In this document: piece after piece, positions 11,741-23,719 of the stretch
Layout: each line of letters starts with the position of its first letter
Numbering within the stretch: position 1 is the first letter of the stretch
Assembly (NCBI RefSeq): GCF_030052815.1
Contig: NC_079510.1
Span: forward strand, 52,666,725 to 52,730,724
Source of the DNA: Hevea brasiliensis
Taxonomy: Eukaryota; Streptophyta; Magnoliopsida; Malpighiales; Euphorbiaceae
DNA length: 64,000 nt
Direction: 5' to 3'
Notes under the pieces: generated by a model
Told to the model about the DNA's origin: nothing
Database searches by the model: none
Seen by the model: the letters and a program-made list of their open reading frames with translations, nothing else
Position numbers and translations under genes: made by a program

Positions 11741-12700
11741 AGTTAAATTATAATTTAGCTTTTAAGATTTAATAATTTAATTTTTTATATTTTTAAAATC
11801 AAGTAATTTAATTTTTAAAATTTGATAAAATTTATAATTTAATCATTACTGTTAAAATTTCGTTAACTTATCATTAATTTTAACAAAAATAATAAAATAC
11901 TTTTTTCTTTATTTTTAATTTAAAAATAATTTAGTTCCTAATATTTTATTTTTTTAATAATTTAATATTTGATATTTTATTTTATTAACAATTTATTCCC
12001 TATATTTTTTAAATGCAGGTTCATTAAAATAAAAAATTTAAATTATTAAAATATAAATTAGTTATATTAAGGTCCTTAAAAATTTTCGCTAATTACAAAA
12101 TCATCCATATATTTTTCAAATTAATCCTTGAATATTATAACTATTTATAAATAAACTCTTATAATTTTATAAAATTCTATTTATGTCATTATTATTTTAA
12201 TAATATATATGTATATATCAATTTATAATATTTTCATATATTATATTAGATTGTTGTATATAAAAAAAGGAAAAAAAATGAACATTGTCTCAAATTGTTA
12301 TTAAAATAAAAATTCAAGGACTAAATTGTTTTTATATTAAAATAGAATTAAAACCATTTTGGCATTTTTGCTAAATCTAATGGCGAATTAACTATAATTC
12401 TAATGGTAGAGATTAACTTGTAAGTTTATTAAAATATTAATGACTAAAGTGCTTAGTTTTAAAATTATAGGGACTAATCTGTAAATTTAATCAAATATCA
12501 GAGATTAAATTGCTAATAAATAAAATCTAAAGACTAAATTATTTTTAGATTGAAAATAGAGTTAAAGACTTTTATTTTTACTAGCATTAATGGTAACTTA
12601 ACTAAAATTTTAATGTCAGAAATTAAATCGCTTGATTTTAAAAATATAGAGACTAAATTATAAGTTTTATCAAATTTTAGAAACTAAATTATAGTTTATC
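11741..12700. mobile_element. Mutator-like MITE or fold-back element with long inverted arms
   Basis: The first 160 bases and the last 140 bases are imperfect inverted copies of each other; both arms carry ATAATTTAG at the tip, then TTTTTAAAATCAAG, then AAATTTGATAAAA in various orders. The flanks TTCATTTTA (11732-11740) and TTTATTTTA (12701-12709) match at 8 of 9 positions, which suits the 9-bp duplication of Mutator elements. The right half also contains a second, diverged copy of its own arm. No transposase is present. Confidence 0.6.
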
Positions 12701-13159
12701 TTTATTTTAATACAAGTTTATATAAATGAGTTGTTTTACATACGAAAATTTTATAGTTTTTTCATGTGGATCAAGTATTTCCTGTAATTAATCCACTGAT
12801 TATATCTGTTAAAAAATTAAATTAAATAAAATTAAGAGGGCAGAGCAAAAAGAAAGCTGTGAAAAATATCCAAGAACAAGTGATAAGTGGATTTTCTTTT
12901 GGAGAGAGAGTCCAATCAAATACTTGAATTCGTATGGAATCAAGTTGGCAATGGCACGGCATTAATGCACAATTGTTTCCAATTGGCACAAAGTGGCATA
13001 TTGGATCAAGAAGTAAAACTCATCAACAAAAGATAGAAGACCAGATGTAATCTAGGGCATTGTCTGATTTAACATTCTCATTATTGTAATAAAGAAATGT
13101 CTAAATCCTTCTTTTGTGCCTAAAGAACCCGTCAGGAGGACGGCTACATCTACATTGCC
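12701..13159. other. 5' flank of the SABATH-like gene
   Basis: AT-rich intergenic DNA leading into the promoter of the next gene. No ORF with recognisable content. Confidence 0.45.
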
Positions 13160-13166
13160 TATAAAT
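13160..13166 (+). promoter_or_regulatory. Probable TATA box of the SABATH-like gene
   Basis: TATAAAT about 70 bases upstream of the proposed ATG at 13234. It sits in less AT-rich DNA than most such words here, and it argues that no longer first exon lies further upstream. Confidence 0.5.
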
Positions 13167-13233
13167 TTTTGCTTCTGCAACTCACAGAGTTGCATTTTAT
13201 GTGGGAGTCCTACAGACAGAAACAGAATTGAAG

Positions 13234-14665
13234 ATGGGTGTCATGCCCACCGTCAATTATTGTCAGGTATACATTTTTTTTTTTTTTATCTTCACTTTTT
13301 ATTTTCGACGTGAATTTGCTATCTCATCGACTATCTGCCTCAATAAAAGCTGTCAATTATTTAAATTCTAACAACTTCTTTCTATTCCAAATTTATAAAT
13401 GCATTGAAAAAAGAAAAGGTGTTGAATTAGGTACTGGAGTCATTTTTAAACCTGTGAGGGCTGAGTTTAGTTCATAATTAGAGCCAATTGTTTTTTTTTT
13501 TAAAAAAAAAAAATGATGTTAGGCAACCCGGAAAACTAAGGGCGTCAATTGAATTGTATTGCAGAGATCAATTATGGAATTTACAAAGAATGTGATTGAT
13601 GAGACAATCATCGAGAAGCTTGAAATAAAGCCATTTTCATCTGCTTCTAATTCAGTTTGTGTTGCGAATATGGGATGGTCAGTTGGACCTAACACATTCT
13701 ACTGCACACAAATTATACTTGATGCTGTGGAAAAGAAGTTCATATCAGAAGGCTTCACTCCTGATCAAATGCCCCAATTTCAAGTCTTCTTTAATAGTCT
13801 TCTTTTCAATGATTTCAATATCCTTTTCGAGTCTCTCCCTCCCAAAAGAAGGTATTTTTCAGCCGGTGTGCCAGGGCCTTTTCATGGCCGGTTGGTCCCT
13901 GACTCCTCTCTGCATTTTGTACATTCCTCGTATGCATTAAACTGGCTTTCTGAGGTGCCTCCGGAGGTGCTGGACAAGGACTCTCCAGCATGGAACCAAG
14001 GGAGGATTCATTACACTAGTGCCCCAGAAGCCGTAGTCGAAGCTTATGCAGCCCAATTTGCCAAGTACATGGGGATGTTCTTGGATGCCAGAGCAAAAGA
14101 GCTTGTGGAGGGAAGTATGATGGTGCTAATCCTGCCATCGACTCCAGATGGGATCCCACATTCTGATGTGCCAACAGGGATATTGTTCAATCATTTAGGG
14201 TCCTGCCTTGTGGATTTGGCGAAAGAGGTAAGCCTGATATGAACTCAGCCACTGGTCTACCTAGAACTTATATGTAACAGTTCAATGCAGTTAGATCTGA
14301 TGCTCTTTTGACCGCAGGGATTAGTATCTGAAGCTCTTGTGGACTCTTTCAACATTCCAATGTACTCTGTGACTCCCAAGGAGATAAGGCAGCTTGTAGA
14401 ACGAAATGGGTGTTTTAGCATTGAAAGAATGGAGCCTACGGATTGTAGAACTAACCCTGACATCCCAGCCACTGGATATTCAATCACGATGCGCTTCAGA
14501 GCAGGGCTGGAAGGAGTCATCACCAGACACTTTGGTGCTGAGATTATTAATGAACTGTTTGAACGATTTCTCGAGAGAATGGATGATGTGATGCCATCCT
14601 TATTATCAAGCAACGCACAAGGATCTCAAATAACTGTTATTCTGAAACGCAAATGCTACAATTGA
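13234..14665 (+). CDS. SABATH-family carboxyl methyltransferase-like, first exon shortened
   Basis: Proposed exons 13234-13266, 13565-14227 and 14318-14665 (all GT-AG) give 347 residues against about 360-380 for the family. SABATH enzymes move a methyl group from S-adenosylmethionine to carboxyl groups of small acids such as salicylate, jasmonate, loganate or farnesoate. Family marks: the GPNTF block, FFN...NDFN, a SAGVPGPFHGRLVP segment, HSSYALNWLSEVP, and the C-terminal SEALVDSFNIPMY region. Oddities: exon 1 encodes only MGVMPTVNYCQ, so the glycine-rich GGxG and SYxxNS part that normally precedes the conserved Gln is absent; the SAM-binding ADLGCS motif reads ANMGWS (Asp to Asn, Cys to Trp); the usual FFND reads FFNS. 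Exons 2 and 3 are otherwise open with clean splice sites. It may be a decaying gene or a neofunctionalised one; an unseen extra exon inside intron 1 is less likely. Substrate unknown. Confidence 0.72.
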
Positions 14666-15311
14666 ACGCTACTGTATGACCAACTACCACTGCAGCTTTA
14701 CTTGAATGCCCCCCACTATAAATGTGCAGAATTGCGAATTCCAGAGAAACTAGCTAATGAATAAAGTTGGGACATTCATAGATTTATAAATATGTGGAAA
14801 TTGTTAGCTGTACAGGTCCTTTTCCAAATCAAATTTCATTCAATCTAAGGATGGTTGTGCATACATGTTTTGGCACACGATCAAGGGAAGGCATATCCTT
14901 CACGTAACATCACATAAATTGAAAATGGCAGATTCACACCTAATAGCAGATAATGCATCGAGAATCATGCAAATCAGATGCATAACCTTTCAATATCTTA
15001 TGGTACATAATTTTGCCATTATGAACATAAAAGTTTACATTGTCCTGTCATCTAATTACTATATGAACACATATCTTCACATATCTTAATCAACCTTCTA
15101 AAACTCCAAAGCAGTCCACATCTAAACAGGCAATCTAAAGGTGATAAATGTAAGACCTCTGGATCTGGATTGGCCCGTCATAAAGGCCCTGCTGATAGCT
15201 GTGAAAGTGAAATCGATTAATTCACTAGAAAACTGAAATTATGTATTACGGATATATACAAGTTCCTGTCATAGAATCAATACATATGCCATACTTATCT
15301 CCACATATTTG
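14666..15311. other. Convergent 3' ends of the SABATH-like gene and RDR-A
   Basis: Two facing genes end here. An imperfect duplication is visible: about 15085-15150 and 15290-15360 share a TCTCCACATAT-like block followed by CAGTCCA and CTAAAC words. No ORF worth calling. Confidence 0.4.
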
Positions 15312-16141
15312 TCAACTCAACTGCAGTCCATGACTAAACTGGCATTCCAAAGATGAGATAATCGTTCTCATACGTATTTTTTTCCTCATCATCTGGATCA
15401 GTCTGACATAAACACACCATGGAAAGCTAAGAAAATGATCTCGTTTCATTCCTCATTATAGCAGCCCCAGAAACTAGGATGATAGGTAACATGGTACCAA
15501 GCTGAGGCTTTTGCATATACATCATGAGCTACAGAATCTAATCCACTTCCCTTTTCATAAAACCAGGACTTCGCTTCGTTCCTCAAGGACCTCACTGCCA
15601 TTGCAATTGCTTCAGCATCCCTTCTCTTGGTGAAAGCTTTTGACATTTTCATAATATTTCCACTGAGAATTTCAGCCTCTGTTCTGATGCCATAATAATC
15701 CATATAATTGCCCAACTTGTAATCATAATTGCTTTTGTAATAGAAGGCATCATCTTTGTAATCCTCAAAGCCATCTACTTCCCTATCAGGGTCATAACAC
15801 TGCCTTGCCACTTCCAAAGTAAAGGACTTGATAGAGCTTGTAGGTGGTCCAATGTGTCTCACTTCTCGGAAAAGTTTTCCAATCACATTCTGCGATTGAT
15901 AGGTTGGTTTGTCAGCCTTTTCCATAAAATCAGGATATTCTCTAACAAGTAGATGGGGAGGTATTTCAGCTGGTATTCCAGTTTTTGGAAAGTCAACTGC
16001 AATAGAAAATTTACGGGCAAGTTCGATACATGGATCACTCATTGCTTTGGAAGGTTCCCTATCAGCAAAGACAGTGTGAGCATTAGCAATTATTCCCAAG
16101 CTGTCATTCAAGATGTAGTTGGTGAAATACTCCTCAACTTC
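15312..16141 (-). pseudogene. RDR1: RDR-A coding exon 4 (C-terminus), one frameshift
   Basis: Starts EVEEYFTNYILNDS after TTTTTACAG. The frame is open to NEE at 15446, where TGA interrupts; a one-base shift restores KRDHFLSFPWCVY, which runs to a TGA at 15312. Contains FADREPSKAM, CIELARKFSIAVDFPKTG, REYPDFMEK, NVIGKLFREV and MDYYGIRTEAEILSG, as in RDR1. Confidence 0.85.
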
Positions 16142-16930
16142 CTGTAAAAACAAAATGAAAATCTCTCAATAAAGGGCAAATATGATTTTTTTAGCTATGG
16201 CATGAGAAAACATCAATAAGAGAGACATATGTATATGTTCCTCTTTTTTCTTCCACTGATATCAATTGAGATTGAAGGTTTATGCATTTATGTATAGTAC
16301 TGGCAAATAACTTTCTCTGATTGGACTAGACGAAAGCATTCAATTATTTGCCGATTGAAATATCCAATTAAATATTCTTCCCTTTGAACACTCTCTTGAA
16401 TCAAGTCACGCTACCTTCTTTTTTATTTATGTCTTTCTACCAAGAAAAAGGAAGGCGTGGGTATCCCCCCTTTATGCCAGAACAAAACACTGTGCATAAG
16501 GGGGCAGAAGGACAATCATGTAGAATAGATGTACAAGTGCAACATCCTGTAGTAGTACAATCATGGAAATTCAGAAATAAGGCACCTCTAGCAAACTAAA
16601 TCAAATAATTTGTTGAGAAATGGGAACATATGTGTCTTAATTATCGTTGGACAGGGAAATGAAAAAAAATTATTATTATTATTCAACAACAAGATGGAGG
16701 AAACCTATGTAAAAGTTTAATGGTTTGTCACAATGCAATTTATTTGTCATAGAGAACACAAGAAATTAAGATAAGGAACATGGGAATTTTGAAGAATGGC
16801 AGCTTCATTGAACAGGTCAACAGAAAGCATTTGATTCATAAATTGAAGCATTGAATATTTTTAGTAGGGAGGAAAACACGAACACTGTAGTTGATACTAG
16901 ATAATTGGTCAAATGTTAGAAATATTATAC

Positions 16931-17057
16931 CTCAATTGTAACATCATGATCCAGCTGCACTGTTGGCTCTGGTGTATAGTCCACTGGTGGAATTTGCTAA
17001 CAGACAAAGTAGATATCTCCATCCAAATCACTTCCCGAGCATTCATTTGGATGAGGT
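16931..17057 (-). pseudogene. RDR1: RDR-A coding exon 3: catalytic DLDGD followed by a stop
   Basis: Reads RPHPNECSGSDLDGDIYFVC, then TAG, then QIPPVDYTPEPTVQLDHD. The metal-binding DLDGD motif is intact. The stop stands where RDR1 proteins have Trp (FVCWD), one base from TGG. The exon is 127 bases; copy B has 147 with a one-base loss, so copy A also lacks 21 bases (seven codons). Confidence 0.85.
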
Positions 17058-18193
17058 CTAAGATTATAATTCAGATACGGACGTCAATGAACTGATTTTA
17101 CACAGAAATTTCTGAAAAAGTGGCATCATAGTTCTAGTCTCCCAAGCATTAGCATTACAAAAGCAGAAACTGATACGTGTGCCCATCTTAGAATCAAAAC
17201 TGAATTCCAAATCATAGGAGTCTTTCCCCTTGCCCCCACTCAAAAGAAAAACAACATAAACAACAACAACAAAAGACTAATAACGATGTTAAGGTGATAT
17301 CTCACTTGGCTTGTTAGATATACAAGTCATAAGAAGCAGAAATACATTATTCTGTTCATATGTTCTATTGAGAACCCTACATTGTCGTGCACTTCGAAGA
17401 AGCATAACAAGGATACGACGTAAATTAATTTTATGAGGCAGTTATCTTCCACAAAAGAAATTCAGATAACAGATGACAGACCTAGTTATCTTGCACCCAC
17501 AACTATACAACAATATATCTAGTCATATTCCAGCTCAAAAACACAGACCCGACAACAAAAGCACAGTATTATAATAAGCTGAGAAGTTGCCATAATGGTG
17601 GCTACTACAAGAAAAGATAGCATGGACAACGAAAATCATAACAACGAAGGCGATGAAGTTATTGAAGCCAATGGACATCCATGCGAAAGAAACTTCAAGG
17701 AGAAAAGCCACAACACCCCTGAAAGTACACAGCTTCATGTACACAAATCTCTCGACCTGTCCCTCATACAACCATGAACGCTGCCTATATCTGTAGCGGA
17801 TCCTTGTGGTTTTCAAAAACCCATTTGAAAAACAGAAAAATTATATACTGTTGTTGGAAGAATAGGACAAGATCAGAATACACTTCCTAGTCCACCTTTG
17901 ACAAAATATGTGATTTCCTTGATCTCACATGAAAAATAGGACCTTTTCTTTTCAAAATGTAAATGTATCAGAATGCAATTGAAGTTCTAGCATTGCCCTA
18001 GAATTTGCATTTTTATACCTATCTAGAACAAATGATACTACCAACTAGGCCTGGGTACTTAAAGCAAAATCAATGATCTTAAAAACTATTCAAATGGAAT
18101 TTGGTGGAGAACTCAAAACCAGAAACTAAATTGACAACATATCCAAAGAATGAACTAGGCTAAAAAGTTGAGTGAGGAGACTGCAAGATCTAC

Positions 18194-20082
18194 CTTGGTC
18201 CTTTCTGTGGAAAAACAACACAATCTACCATATGGTGCAAAGCTGGCACATTCACAGCCCTTAAAACGCGAACATCGCCTGGGTGCAAGCACGGGTTTTT
18301 GGCTACAACTACCTTTCCCTCAATAACAAAATTCTGGTGTGATCCACAACCTCCAAACACGAGGGAACTATCATATAGCTGCCTATGTCTAGTACCAGAA
18401 AATTGCACGAATACCTGTCCATATTCCAAGGTTCTGGTCTCATCTAAGCATCCCATCATAGATCTCCCATTTGGAAGAAAAATCCTAGTTTTTGTCTGCA
18501 AATCAAGCAACTTTGATGCGCGGAACATTTGGAGCATCATTGAAAGGAATGGTTCAGCATTTGGCTCATAACCACACAAAAGCATTTCCTTGAGAATGTT
18601 GGTAATCTCTCCAGAAGACATCAAATCCAGTGCCTCCGGTGCCCTTAATGGATCTGTTAACATGGCATCAAGTTCATCAACAGCTTCTCTTTGTTTTTCC
18701 TCAAAAATATGATCTGGAATACCAAGGGTAGACAGAAGAGTAATCAGTTGGCGATTCAGGAAACAAGGCTGATACTTGCTATATGCCAAAACATCCAGTT
18801 TTGTATTTTCAGACTCATACTCGCACATGCTCTTTCTCAATGATAATTTTTTTGATGAAGTTGAATCAACTGCCACAACACCTTTATACCCACCATACCG
18901 AATCTGAAATGCAGATGGAGAGAAACCTTTGCAGCCACATTTCAAGGCCACCTTCGTAGCAAATTCAGCAGATATTTTCCCGATGCCATCAGAGAATAAA
19001 TACTTAGTTCTGCCCCTTTCAATCTCTACATCAGGAATAATTTCCATTTCATTTCTGCTAACAGTCAGCGTTTCAGTGGATGAACTGAAGGACTGACCCA
19101 GTCTGGCTGCATATTTAGCCACATTTCGTATCTGACGAAAGTTGCCCATCCATTCTCTTATATCTGCAGCAGTGAGTCCATATCTTGATGCAAACATCCA
19201 GCAAGAATTTTCCCGCAACTGACTAGATGAAAAGGCAAGGAACTCAAACCTTTTCTTGTCAATAACTATTCCATTTTGGAGAATAGAGAGAAATCTTTTA
19301 TAAATAGCAGTTCTCCTTTCCTTGTTTTCAGAAGCACGAGGAGATAAATCTGTTGAATGAATTTTACCCAACTCCTCATCAACAAGAGATAGACGGAGAA
19401 AGTTATTAATATCTTCTGGAAAGTGGCGTAGCACGTGGTTTGAGATATTAATCTCTGGACCACAAAAATACACTTTACAAGGTGTTATTTGAACCCTGCG
19501 CACATACACCAAACCAGCATCTAAGGACATATAAGGTGATTTTGGGACGTTCTTGGATTTATAATACTTCATATACTGTTCATTAAGCCACCTAGAAGGT
19601 TCATAACAACATTCTTTCAAGTAATAAATTTTCTCAAGAGCATGCTCTATGTAGACAATGTTTATTCTAGTCGGATCAACCAACTTGTAAAAATTAGTAT
19701 CAAGAGCTGGCCCTGGAAGGCATCCATTCTGAACCAACAAATTAACCTGAAAAAGGATCTCATATGGCAAATCATCTGAGAAAGGACCAACAATGGGAAC
19801 TAGATCCAGATTGCGAGAAAAAGCAGAACCATTCTGTAACAGAAATTTGCCTTCAGTTTCATTATAATAAGCAAAGTTCTCCTCAAATTTTGGAAGTTGA
19901 AGACTGGAAGGAAGCTCCAAACATAGTGCAGATGAATGCCCAATGAGGCATGATGGAGTGAAATCTGTTGTCCTGACCCATTGGTCATCAGGGACATCCT
20001 TAAAATAGTTGAAAAGTGGATCCTTAAACACATTCGATGACAGGCATATCTCTTTCTCAAAAATCCGGGGTGCACCATATAA
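18194..20082 (-). pseudogene. RDR1: RDR-A coding exon 2 (main RdRP region), open
   Basis: 1889 bases without a stop, beginning LYGAPRIF after TTTATAG and ending AAAGGACCAAG before GTAGAT (phase 2). Contains CKVYFCGPE, a WMFASRYGLTAADIREWMG block, SDGIGKISAEF, RYGGYKGVVAVD, LLCGYEPNAEPFLSMML, GCLDETRTLEYGQVFVQ, KNPCLHPGDVR and HHMVDCVVFPQKG, all in the usual RDR order. This exon on its own looks undamaged. Confidence 0.9.
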
Positions 20083-20818
20083 CTATAAAAAGAAACCACA
20101 TTCGCATTACAGTTTCTAGTTTAAATCAGAAAATAAGTGGCGGCACAAACCTTTCAATCACTATATGCATCACACTCAAACAAAGGACAAATGACAATTT
20201 CTCTCAAAAGCCAACCCTAACAAAATCACAAAAAGCGACAAGGAAAATAAAAAGAAAATTATTTCACTTAAAAAAAAGTCAATTTTCATGATATGCAGCT
20301 TTCAACTCCCAAACAAGTATATCCTTGTATTCTACTGCCATCATTTCTCCAAATCTATGAATTGTAAAGTACACATTCATGCCAGCACACTAAAGCATTC
20401 CAGCTTTATCTCTGGAACGAAAAGATCCAACAGAAGTAACCTTAACCATACAAGTAACCTTAACCAAGTTCCCTGAAGTAGAAATAATACTAAGTTAAGA
20501 TATCTACCATCAAGAGCATCTTAATTTGTTCTTTTTGGGATAAATAATAATTTATGTAACATAACTGAAGGTAGGTATAAGCCCATGTAGACAGAACAGA
20601 TCCAAGTGGCACATCAAGAACAAAGATAAAAAGCAAAAAGTAAAGTAGGTCACTAAATCAAAAAGTATAAAATAATTGCAGACTGGAGAAAATAACCAAG
20701 AAACTAAATGCGATAGAAACCATTAGCCAAGAATTTAGAGAAGTCATAATTTCTAACTCACTTGCCAAGTGCTCTGCACTCCCACATGCACAAAAATCCC
20801 TCTTTAACCATACCTTAC

Positions 20819-20982
20819 TGTTATGGAAAGTCAATCACTATATTATTTCTCTGTATATTCTGTATTATGTATTCCTATTTTGGATTTCTTCCTAATTAGT
20901 AGAACAAAATTATAGAAATCAATTGTATATATATACCTATGTACAGATTAATTAAAATCAAGGAGAATCATCTCTTTCTACA
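20819..20982 (+). repeat. 5' LTR of Copia-2 (164 bp)
   Basis: TG...CA ends. It lacks a 14-base duplicated segment (ATTTAGGATTTCTT) present in the other LTR. A TATATATA box lies near its middle. Confidence 0.9.
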
Positions 20983-20997
20983 TGCTATCAGAGTAGG
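20983..20997 (+). other. Primer binding site of Copia-2
   Basis: TGCTATCAGAGTAGG immediately after the LTR. It keeps TATCAGAG of the methionine-tRNA type site, with G to C at position 3. Confidence 0.7.
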
Positions 20998-21382
20998 TCA
21001 TCTGTCTAGGGTGACTATTTGTTCTCACCACCCAGCTCAGGAGAAACCTTGATCGCCGACCGGCCGTCCCTGTTGATCCGGTCGCCGGAATCCAAGTGTG
21101 TGAGGCTCACGCGCCCAACTCAGGTTCTCGCCGTTTCTTCACTCGCCGACGCGTGGAGGAGCGTCCGCCGGCCGTTTCGACTCAGATCAGCATTGTCGGC
21201 GTCGCCTTAACCCCTCATTCCAACACTATGTGCTGTTGCCTGATCCAGTACACCATTAAAGGACTTCTGAGATTTGACTCTCATATCTTATTTCGGTATT
21301 TGCTTTATTTGTGATTTTGGGTTATTTTGCGACTGTAAGCACTTTGGATTAGCGTTTCAATTAGTTTTTTTTGTCTCAACAA

Positions 21383-23530
21383 ATGGCAAACAATAAGAAT
21401 GTTATTTCTGATTTGATTCCGGTGATAACTAAGATCATGGAATACAAACTTAATGGTTCGAATTACCTGGAGTGAAGTAAGACTGTTAGGGTCTATTTGC
21501 GTAGCATTGATAAGGATGATCACATTACTAAAGTCCCACCTACTGATGATACACGGCAAACTTGGTTAAGGGAGGATGCTCGGTTATTTTTGTAGCTTAG
21601 GAACTCGATTCACAGTGAGGTAATTAGTTTAATTAATCACTGTGAATTTGTTAAGGAATTGATGAATTACTTAGATTTTCTGTATTCTGGTAAAGGGAAT
21701 ATCTCCTGTATTTATGATGTTTGTAAGGCATTCTATCGTGCTGAGAAAGAGGATAAGTCTCTCACGGCTTTTTTTATGAATTTTAAATGGGTATATGAGG
21801 AACTTAATATATTGTTGTCTTTTAATTCTGATGTGAAAGTTCAGCAGGCCCAACGAGAGCAACTGGCTGTTATGAGTTTTCTTGCAGGCCTTCCTTCAGA
21901 GTATGAGACTGCTAAATCTCAGATTTTCTCCAGTTCTGAGATTTTCTCTTTATATGAAACGTTCACACGGGTCCTTCGTACAGAGAGTACTCAATCTTCA
22001 CAGCCTGCCAGTAGTGCTCTTATTAGCCGTAATCCAAATGGACGGGTAATAGAAGAGGAAGTAGAGGAGAAATTACAGGCAACAGAGGTAATCAGCGTAA
22101 TGGGGAGGCTAGTTCTAATCAGGACTCAAGAGGAGTCATTTGTTATTATTACCATGAGCCTGGCTATACAAAATATAATTGTCTGCAACTTCAGAGAAAA
22201 AATCAGCAATCACAGATGGCAAATATGGCAGCAGAGGATTCTACAGTATCTTCCTCTGATAAAACTGTTTTGGTATCTGCAGAGAGTTTTGTACAGTTTT
22301 CCCAGTATCAGGCATCTCTAAAGCCTACCAGTTCTCCTGTCACTGCGATCGCTGAGTCAGGTAAATCCACTACATGCCTTCTGTCTTTCTTATCCAAATG
22401 GGTTATTGATTCTGGTGCGACAGATCACATGACAACTAATTCTATTTTTCTATCTGCTTTTCAGTCTAATCTCACTTCTTCTACTGTTACTTTAGCTAAT
22501 GGTTCTACTTCTTGTGTCATGGGTTCTGAATCACGAACCCAACTTCACAATTTCTTTGTCATATATTTTGTGTCTACCAAAATTCTCTTTTAATCTACTT
22601 CATTAATAAACTTACTGCACCTTAAATTGTTCTGTTTCCTTTTTTCCTTACTAGTGTTTGTTTCGTGATCTTACGACGGCGCATTATTGGTAGAGGACGT
22701 GAGTCAGGTGGTCTCTACATTCTGGAAAATCATGTACAGCGGTCGCTTGTTTGCTCCAGTACCTTAAAACCTCTTGAAGCTTATTGTAGATTGGGCCATC
22801 TTTCTTTGTCTACCATGAAGAAGCTGTGTCCTCAGTTTCAGTCTTTATCAGTACTAGAATGTGAATCGTGTCAGTTTGCACAACATCATTGTTTGCCTTC
22901 TATGTCTAGAGTCAATAAACGGGCTTTATCCCCTTTTGAGTTAGTTCATTCTGATATTTGCAATCCTTGTTCTGTTACTTCTAAAACTGAATTTCATTAT
23001 TTTGTTACTTTTATTGATGATTACTCACGTGTTACCTGGTTATATTTAATGAGGAAACGTTTTGAGTTATTTTCTATCTTTTGTGTCTTTTGTAATGAAA
23101 TCAAAACTCAATTTAATATTTCTGTGCGTATATTAAGAAGTGACAATGCCAAAGAATATTTTTTAGCACAATTTCAGTCTTATATGATACAAAATGACAT
23201 TCTTCGTCAGCCTTTCTGTGTTGATACTCCATCCCAAAATGGCGTGGCCGAAAGAAAAAATCGGCATCTTCTTGAGGTAACTTGTGCTCTTCTTTTTCAT
23301 ATGAAAGTTACTAAACACTTTTAGGCGGATGCAGTTTCTACGGCATGTTTTTTTATCAATCGTATGTCATCTTCTGTCCTTAATGGGGATATTTCTTATA
23401 CTGCTTTATTTCTTATAAAATCTTTATTCCCTGTTGAACCCCTTATTTTTTATTGTACCTATTTTGTGCGTGATGTTCGTCCACAGGTTACTAAATTGGA
23501 TTCGAAGTCTCTCAAATGTGTCTTCCTTGG
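21383..23530 (+). pseudogene. Copia-2 gag, protease and integrase remnants (5' half)
   Basis: Gag region with YKLNGSNYLE, a stop in place of the expected Trp, and several further stops; a 220-codon gag frame at 21659-22321 (FYRAEKEDKSLTAFFMNF, MSFLAGLPSEYE). Protease with WVIDSGATDHMTTN (about 22398-22440). GAG-pre-integrase and integrase at 22665-23530, with ELVHSDICNP, YFVTFIDDYSRVTWL, RSDNAKEY and SQNGVAERKN, so the DDE residues can be recognised, but the frames are broken. It stops where the nested element begins. Confidence 0.85.
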
Positions 23531-23701
23531 TGTAGAAAGAGATGATTCTCCTTAATTTCAATTAATCTGTACATAGGTATATATATACAATTGATTCTTA
23601 TAATTGTGTTCTACTAATTAGGAATAAATCCTAAATAAGAAATCCTAAATAGGAATACAGAATATACAGAGAAATAATATAGTGATTGACTTTCCATAAC
23701 A
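23531..23701 (-). repeat. 3' LTR of inner Copia-2
   Basis: 171 bp, plus-strand TGTAGAAAGAG...CCATAACA. It is followed by CTCCCCCTCAAGTT, which on the minus strand is the polypurine tract AACTTGAGGGGGAG. Confidence 0.9.
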
Positions 23702-23719
23702 CTCCCCCTCAAGTTGGAG

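Noticed and set aside
13116..13313. 65-codon frame as the N-terminus of the SABATH-like gene
   Set aside because: It contains no SABATH motif, runs through the TATA box and the proposed intron donor, and does not join exon 2 in frame.
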